Shown here in pieces: positions 12,201 to 21,200 of a stretch of DNA of 64,000 nucleotides. The stretch covers positions 1-64,000 of the forward strand of contig JAGZEG010000015.1 in the NCBI GenBank assembly GCA_018368455.1. The letters are read 5' to 3'. Source of the DNA: Coriobacteriia bacterium (GTDB lineage Bacteria; Actinomycetota; Coriobacteriia; Coriobacteriales; UMGS124). A model generated the notes under the pieces. That model did not search any database. It was not told the DNA's origin and was given only the letters and a program-made list of their open reading frames with translations. Numbering within the stretch: position 1 is the first letter of the stretch; each line of letters begins with the position of its first letter. The translations under genes and the position numbers were made by a program.

Positions 12201-15200
12201 TCTCGTTGGTGGACTTGGGCTCGTTCTCGCCCACCGTGATGCTAGCCGTGTTCTTGATGCTGTCGTACGTGACAGCGCTCTCGTCCACCTTCACCTGGAA
12301 AGACACGGTACCGGAAGCAGAAGCCTCTTGCTCGTCGAGGTTCCACGTGATGGTGCCGTTGGACTCGCTACCGTTGTTGGAGATAGAGCCTGCCACCAGC
12401 GTGGTGCCCTGGGGCACGACGTCGGTCACCGTGACGTTAGCCTTGGTAGCCACGCCGTTCTCATCGACCGCGTCGTTCTTCCAGTTGATGGTGTAGGTGA
12501 GGGTGTCGCCCACGCCCACCAGCTTGCCGTTGACGGAGGCCTTCTGATCCTCGGCGCTGTTGTTTGTGACGTCCTTCGTGTTCTCGTTGCCGCCGTAGGT
12601 GTTTGTGAAGGCCAGCTCCTGCGTCGTGGAATCGTCCGCATCGATGGTCGCGGAGAGCGGGTTGGCGCTCACCGTGAAGCCAGTGACCGGAGTCTCCTTG
12701 GCCTGGACCGTGGCTCCCACGGGTAGACCGGAGATGGTGATGGACTGGCCGGCGGTCAGCTTGACCGTGGCCTGGCCGTTCGTAAACGTCACCGTGCCGT
12801 CAGCCTTGCCGTTGGTGCCGGTGTAGTTGTAGGTACCGCTCAGGTTGGTATCAGCCGCGGACCCGGTCAGCGTAAACGTGAAGGACTGGCCCTCAGGCGC
12901 ATCCTCGCCAACGACCGTCTTAGAGATGGTCAGGCTACCGGTCTGCGGGCCAAAGTCAGGCACCGTGTTCGTGGTGTAGGACGAGTCGTTGCCCACCTGG
13001 ATGGTGGCCTTGTTGCTGTTGTCGGCGTCAACCTTCACGGCGTTCTCGTTCACCCTGACGGTGACCGAGACGGTGCCGGAGGTGCCGTTGTCCTTGTTCC
13101 CCAGATTCCACGTAACTGTACGGGTGGCCTCGTCATAGGCGCCGCCCTCGGCCGCCACGAAGGTCAGGCCCTCGGACAGGACGTCCGTGACCTTGACGTT
13201 CGCGGTCTCACCCGTCGTGTTGGCCCAGCCGATGGTGTAAGTGAGCTCAGAGCCAACCTGGACGTCGCCCTCGACCTCGGGCTTACCGTCGACAGTCTTC
13301 TTGGGAATGGTGTTGTGCGTGGTGTCAGTGCTCTTGGAGTTGTCACCAATCACGATCGTCGCGGTGTTGTTGATGTCGTCGTAGTTCACGGCAGCGTCGG
13401 TCACCACGACCTCGAACTCAACGGTGCCGGTTGCGCCAGCCGCCTGCTGGCCGAGGTTCCACGTCAGCGTGCGCGTGGCCTCGTCATAGTCGGCTCCCTC
13501 GGGCACATTGAGCTCACCGCTGTCCATGGTGATGAGCTCGGTACCCTGGGGCAGCACGTCGGTCACGACCACATTGGCAGCGACGGACTTGCCCTGAGCG
13601 TCGAGCGCGTCGTTGGCCCACGTCACCTTATAGGTGAGCACGTCGCCCACGCCGACCATCTTGCCATCGACCGAAGTCGTGGGATCTGCAGCGGAAGCGT
13701 TGAAGACGTCCTTCTCCTGCTTGGGCGTCGTGTAGGTATTCGTGAACGTTGAGCCACCGTCAGCCGTAGAGAAGTTCTGTGCCTCAGCCTTGAGGTTGCC
13801 CGAGCCGTCGGCAGAGACAACGACGTCATAGGTGTACGTGTGGCCGTCGTACGTCATGTACGGGGCCTTGTCGTCGTCGGCAGGCACCTGCTCCTTGACC
13901 GTCACCGTGTAGGTGCCGGGCTTGGTGAAGGTGATGTCGCCGAACTTGACGTCACCGTTGGCATCATTCTTGGCCGTCGCATCAGCGGGCATGGTGAAGC
14001 CGTCCTCAGGCGTATCCGTACCCGCCTTGGGAGCAACGCTCATCTCGAAGCCAAACTCCTGGTCCTGCAGCGCCACGCCACGGTCACCCGTGAGCACCTT
14101 CTTGACGTTTGCAGGAGCATTGGTGGCAGAACCCGGCGCATAGGTATTGGTGAACGCAAAGGCGTTGCCATCGGTGGCGTTCTCGACCGTGGCGGTCAAG
14201 GTGCCCTTGCCGTCGTCGGTCAGCTTGACGGTAATCGTCTTGGGGTTGTTGGTGTCGTTGGTGACGCCCGGAACCTCGCCAGCCTCGGTCACGGTGTACG
14301 TGAACGTCTTGGAACGCACGCCGTCCACGTAGTCAGCGCCATCCAGGTCGGCCATCGTGAACTTGAGGTTGCCGAAGGAGACGGTACCGGTACCGTTCTC
14401 GTTGGTGTTCTTCACGTTGTTGGCGAAGTTGTCGCCACCGACAAGCTGCATGCCCTCAGCCGCAGCAAGCGTGAAGGTGTATTGCTCCTTGATGTTGGGG
14501 GTGACGTCGTACCCGTTGGCATCGAGCGTCTTGGTGCCCTTGATCTCCACCTGGGTGTCTGAGTTGGCACCATAGGTGTTGACGAAGGCCAGGTTCTCGG
14601 ACTGGTTGGACACGACCTCAGGCGTCAGCGTACTGTCGCCGTTGTCAGTCACGCGGACGACGATAGTGCGCTCGGAGTTGGTGTCGTTCGTGACGCCGGG
14701 AACAGCGCCGCTCTCGGTCACCTTGAAGGTGTAGTCAACGGTGGTAGCACCCGTGGACTTGAACGTGATGTTACCGAAGGCGAACGTGCCGTCGGTGTTC
14801 TGGATGGCACTCGAAGTCGGCAGGGTCACCGTGCTGTCCGCAATGGCAGCGTTGGTGGCATCGTTAGCACCCTCAAGCGTGAACGTCCACTGACGGCCGT
14901 TCAGCGGCACGTTGTTGTTTTCGCTGTCCCGGAGCGCCTTGGTGCCCGCGAGGTTCAGGGAACCATCGAGCTCACCCGTGGCGGCGTAGCTGTTCACGAA
15001 CGGCACAACGGCAGTCGCAGAGGCATTCTGGGAGTTATACGTCTCAGTGCTATCGCCCTTGGTCACCGTGGTGACGGTGTAAATCTTACCGTTGGCCTGC
15101 TTGACCTCGATCGTCACCGTGGCAGACGGCGTGCCGTCATAAGTGTAGCCCGGCATGGAGGTCTCTGCGTCGTCGGGCTTCACCTCGGTCACCGTGTAGG

Positions 15201-18200
15201 TATAGGTCTTGTCGATGTCGGCCTCGGTGAACTCAAGGCTGCCGAGCTTGTCCATGGCAACAGGCGTGCCCATGGCGCCCTCGGGGTTGGAGAACGCAAT
15301 GGTGTCAGCCTTTGCGTCGCCAAGCGCATCGAGCTTCGCCTGCGAATCGTTGTCGTTCGCGGTGATGGTGAAGTTGAACTTGCCCGCCTCAAGCGCACGG
15401 CCGTTCAGGGTCTTCGTCACCTGCAGGCCACCCTGCGCGCTGTAGGTGGTGGTGGCACCGAAGCTGTTGGTAAACGTCGAGCTCTGCTGTGCCTGGTCGA
15501 CGCCCTCTGGGGAAGCCTGCGCAGTCAGCTTGGCATCGTTGTCGTCATCAGACACGACAATCTTCAGCGTGTAGGTATGACCGTCGTACGTCCAGCCCTC
15601 AGGTGCGCTGTTGGCGCCGGCCTCAGTCACCTGGAACGTATAGGTGCCCGTCTTGGTGAACGTGAGCTTGCTGAAGTCCACGGTCTTCTCGGCGCCCTTG
15701 GCCATGAAGGCATCGCCCTCGACACCCGTGGACGCGGTTGCCTTGTAACCGTTGTCCTTGGTCATGCCAGAGTTCTGGATGACGTTGGTGTCGATGGCCG
15801 TCTTGGTGGCGTCATCGGCAGCAACCATCTCGAACGTGAAGTGCTGCGTGGCGTCGAGGCCCGTCACCTTCTTGGTCACGCTCGGTGTGAAGGCGGCGTC
15901 GGTGGTCTCGTAGATGTTGGTAAAGCCAAGAGCCGTGGCGGGATCGAAAGCCTGGCCGTCCCTAGTAACAGCCACGTTCAGCTGACCATCGCCGTAACCG
16001 TCGGCATCGTTCTCGGTCACCGTAACGTCAAGGTAGATGGGCGCAGCGTTGTACTGGACACCCGCGGCCTTATCGGCGTCCGCGGGCACGACCTCACTCA
16101 CCTTGAAGCGATAGGTACCCGCCTCGGTGAAGGTGACATTGTCGAAGGTAAAGTTGCCGTTTCCATCCGAGGTTGCAACCTCGGGCAGCGTCACCGTGGA
16201 AGCACTCCCGATAACGTTGTTGCTTGCATCAACCTGCTCGATCTTGAACTGGAAGCCGCTCAGACCACCGGTGTACTCGCTCTTGGTGGCGTTCACGGTC
16301 TTCGTGCCGCTCAGAGCCAGCGTACCCTCGGAAGCGTAGCTGTTCACGAAGTCGAGCGAAGCCGTCGCAGGGTCGCCCTGGTTCCACGTGCTATCAAACA
16401 CTGTCTTGCCATCAGTTGCACCGGTGGCGTTCTGCATCCTCTTGATGACCGTGTGGATGGTCATGGTGCCGTCGCCGTTGTCGGTGGGCGTCACGAACAT
16501 CTGATACACGGACTTGTCGTAGGTGTAACCGCCCTGCGTGCCCTGCACCTCATCGAATTGGATGACAAACGTCTTGCCGCTGTCAGCCTGGTTGAAGCTC
16601 AGCTGCTGAGCACCGTCCATCATGGTGACGGTCTCGTCCTCGTCGCCAGCCTTGCCAGGCACGGGAATGGTCGTGGCGCCGCCCGTCAGACCGATCTTGG
16701 CCGCAGTTTGCGCAGCAGTCGTGCCCGTGCCATCAAGCGCGGTCACATTGAACCGGAACTGGTTGGCAGCCATGCTGTGGCCGCTCAGCGTCTTGGTGAG
16801 CTGGAAGTCAACCGCACTGTCAAAATACTCGCTAGCGTTGTAGTAGTTGTTGAAGGTGCCGAAGGAAATCATCGGCGTCCTAGCTTCGAGCTTACCCGTG
16901 CCACGGTCGTCTACGGTAACGCTAATGAGCGCAACGTCTTTGGTGTAGGTAATGCCGTCTTTAACCCAGCCGGTATCGGTTTCGGTCGCATCGGCAGGAT
17001 GCTGCTCACTCACGCTATAGACATAGGTGCCGGCCTTGGCAAACGTCAAGCCGCCGAAACCAAACGCAACGGACGTACCGCTCGCCGTGCCGGCGAGGTT
17101 GCCATCTCCATTCAGCGTCACGCTCGTGACGGTGTCGCCATTCGCGTTTTTAGGCATCGGCATCGCGTCGAAATCGGCGCCGCTGGTCCGGCCGTCATAG
17201 CTCACCTTCTCAATATCGAAGGCGAAGGTGTCGTTTGCCGTCCAGGAACGACCGCTGAAGACCTTATTCAATTCGGGGGTTACGGGGTCGGACGGCGCAG
17301 GAACGTAGCGGTTCGTAAACGCCGCAACCGTCACGGCAGCGCCCGTAGCATCGTTGTTCTCGTCAACGGGAACAATAGTGTGCTCAAGATCAAGGGTGCC
17401 ATTGCCGTTGTCGGTTACCGCAATGGTCAGCTTGTAGCGCGTGTCGTCATAGGTGACGCCCGCCAACTTGTCGGCATCGCCATCTGCCGGCTCAACCTCA
17501 TCAATAATATAGGTGAAGGTATCGCCCGCATCGGCCTGCGTGAAGGTCAGGCTCGAGAGTTTGCCCCTCATGCGCTCCGCGGTGCCTGCAGCGGCGCCCG
17601 TCACGGTGCTGAACGCGGCATCGCCGGCAGGAACATCGTGGCCTGCGGCATCAAGCGCTTCAATGGTGAAGTCGAATTCGTTAGCACCCATGGCGCGACC
17701 CGTAAGCGTCTTGCTTACCGTGATGCCGCCAAAGGTCTGGGTGGCCCTGTACGTATTCGTGAAGGCGGCAAGATCAGCCTGGCCACGATCGGCCTCGGTC
17801 AGGCCGTCCGAATTATCGAACGTGCGGCTGGCCACACGCAGATTACCCGTGTGCAAAACGGTGCCGTCCGCAGACGTATCGTTCACCACGTAGGTCACGT
17901 AAGCATCATGCGTGTCATACGTCAGGCCATTGCCGTCGGTGCCATTCTCGTGAATCTTGAACGTGTAGGTGCCTGCCTTGGTGAATGTAGGCTGACCAAA
18001 GGTGGCAACGCCAACCTTATCGTTGCCATCGCCCGTTACCGTAGCCGTAGCGGCAAGACCGGTCGCACCATCCGTGGGACCAGCAGTCTGTTCAAGCGTG
18101 AACACAAAGGTCTCGCCATTAGCCAGGTTACGGCCGTCCATGGTCTTTCGAACCTGCAGCGCATCATGCGCAGGCGTCGGATTCACGTCATAGCTGTTTG

Positions 18201-21200
18201 AGAAGGGGATGCGTTCAGCAGTGGCAGAACCGTCGCTCTGAACCACCGTTTCGCCCGCAGCGTTTTTATAGGTAATGTGCGTCCAGGTTGTCTGAGTACC
18301 GTCGTCGGCCTCATCAACGCCCACCTCGACCTCAGCGGTATACACCTCGTTATCATAGGTTACGCCACGATAGACCCAGTGGCCGTCAACCATCTTTGCT
18401 TCGGACGGCATGCCCGCATCTAGCGGACTTCCGTCAAGCTTGCCATTGGTCGTGGGCTGCTGCTCGTACAACTTATAGATGTAATGGTCGCCATCCATGG
18501 CATTCGTAAACGGCACAGAACCCCACGCAACCGAGCTGCCAATGTGGCCCACGATGGCCCCTCCGGCATTAGCGGGCATGGGAATGTCCGTGATGTCCAC
18601 CGCGTTGCCGCCGTGCGTGCCGCTTACCGCTTCAAGCACGAACCTGAATTGATTGTCACCAAGCGCCGGGCGGCTGCCCGAATTGTCGGTCCAGTTCTTC
18701 GTCGCCAGGAAGTTGGTGTTCTGCACGGTGCTCTGGAACGTGTTGGTGATGTTGGCAACATCGGCATCAACGTGGACATCCGCACTGTCGTCATCTACTT
18801 CCATATACATATCGGAAGCGTTTTGGTCGATAGACAGCGTGCCGTCGCCGTTATCTACCACAACGACGATCGCATGATACACAGCGCTGGAGTAGTCCAC
18901 GCCCGCACGCCAATCGGAATCGTCCTTGCTAGGCGATTCTTCCGATACGTGATAGACGTAGGTGCCAGGCTTGGCGTATTCAATGGCACCAAAGCCGAAG
19001 GCGTCGGCATTTGCCACCGTCTGGTGCTTCACGCCAGCGTCCGAACCTCCAGGCATGGGGACATCTGCCACAGCAACAGGATTATTGTTCACATCGCGGC
19101 TACCCGAACCATCGGTGCCGCCGCCAACAGCTTCAAGCACAAAGTCGAAGGTGGCACCGTCCCAATCCATGGGCGTATTGGTGTCGAGGTTCGTGAAGGT
19201 CTTCTGCGCCTGGATGCCGTCGGTCAAATCGATGGGTTCCACGGTGTAGTTATTGGTAAAGCTTGCCTGGGCGGGCGTGGTGGAAGAAATCGTGCCCGTG
19301 TCGCCCGACTTCTCGGAGTTGGTCCAACCTTCGCCCTGCGGCAGACTCTCGGTCACCGTGTAGCTCGCGCCATCGTTCAGGCCCGTTATGATCAGCGTTT
19401 CGCCGTCTTTGAGGCTTTGGCTACGGCTGCCGTTGCCATCAAGCGGGAAATCGAACGTGGAGCTCACAACAGCACCGCCGTTAGTGCGTACAACCTGAGC
19501 CTTCACCGTTTGGTTAGCCATACCGTCAACATGAACGGTGAAATTGAAGCTCTTGGCGTTATCGCCTTCCGTGAACTGAGTCTTGTCCAGGCCGTCATCA
19601 ACCGTCACGGTCTTGCTCACATGGAGCTCGCCCGGCAGCTCAACGAACAGCTTACCGTTGTTGCCCAGCTTGGTGTTAATGGTCGAAGCATTGAAGGCCT
19701 TGACATTCCACTGAGGGTCGGCGGTGTTGGAGGCCGTGCTGGTGTTGTTCTTCGCCTTTGCATCATGTAGGTCACGGATGTGCGACAGGCGCGGAGCGCC
19801 AGCAGCCAGATAGTAAGAACCGTCGGAGCTGCCCGTATTGATTATGAATCCATCGGTAACGCCCTCGGCAAACGTGGAAACGGGGAAAAAGGACACTACC
19901 TCTTGCGCCTTACCCACGTTCTCCTGATAGAACGTTTCCTTGTAATAGAGAATGCTGGTCTCTTCGTTGCCATACCTATTCCAGTTATCTTCCGTCAAAG
20001 GCCTCGTGCAGGCTTCATCCATATACAGAGGCGTGTTTTCCTGCACGTAGTAATACGCGTTGTTCTTGGCAGGCGAGAACGACGAGATGGTGGCGCCATC
20101 TTCTCCGCCGTTGTACAGGTTGGACAAGAAGCTCACGGTCTTCTTGCCGCCCTGTTCAACAGTATGGTTCTCGATATAGCTTTGCAGCGCAGCATCGGCC
20201 GAAGCGTCTTTGATCGCTTTAGCAGCATCGTCTTTAAGGCTCACGCCATAGAACGCGCGAATGGGATACGCGGCAGAAACGCCATCCCACGTCACATTGT
20301 CGTCCTTATCGACGCTTGCTTGATAATTGCGCAGCGGAAGCAGGCTGGCAGGGATGGTCACCGTAACCGTGTCGCCTTCGGCAAGGGTGGCGGATTTCGT
20401 CACGCGCACCTCGATATTCGCCATGTTGCCTTCGGTGAATATGCCGTCGGGGTCGGAAACTTCACCCTCGAAAACATACCTGGTGGTGTTTTCGTCCACT
20501 TTCTCGGTGCGTACGGGCGTAAATTGCTTGTTCGCATACACGATGCTCTTGAAGCTGTCCACTTCCATGTATTCACCGAGCTGGTCGGTGAAGGTGAGGG
20601 TGCCCTCGGCACCGCCCGAGGCGGCAACGGGAGATTCCGAAGTTTCGGTTTGAAGTTCGCCGGCAATGTCGGTGAAAATCTGCGAGAGCTGGTCGGCGTT
20701 TTCGGCGGCGCGGTAATAATCGCGCGTGCCCGCAGGGCTACCAAGATTATCGAATGATTGAGCATAGGGGTACTTGCTGGACATAGCGTTCATGTAAGCA
20801 TTGAACTTGCCGGAGGCCGAAGCGTCCGGACTGGTCTCGTCGGGGTTGGCGCCGTCGAACACGCCGATAGTATACGTAAGCGTGTCCTTGGCATTCAAAG
20901 CCGATGCCTGCTGAATAGCGGCGTTGGCAATGTCGTCAACAAAGCCGGAGCCATTGTTCGGCTCGCCGTCGGTGAAGAAGATGACGACCTTCTGGGCGTC
21001 AGTGCGAGCGCGCTGGTCAAGTTGGTTGGCCGCAAGCGTCATACCGTAATCAGCACGCGTTGAACCCGCCGCCACAAGAGCGTTAACCCGATTCTTCAGA
21101 TTGTTTGCATTGCTCGAATCGTATGCAGCAAGATTGCTGACCGTTTGAGAATAGTTGACAGTCGAGCCGTCGCTGGGGTCGGTATAAGTATTGTTGCCAA

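Noticed and set aside
898..12726. Very long plus-strand open frames of 1,274 and 2,525 codons (898-4722 and 5149-12726).
   Set aside because: They lie antisense to the adhesin gene. Its codon bias and repeats keep the opposite frame free of stops. The translations are Arg/Val/Asp-rich with no recognisable domain or ribosome site.
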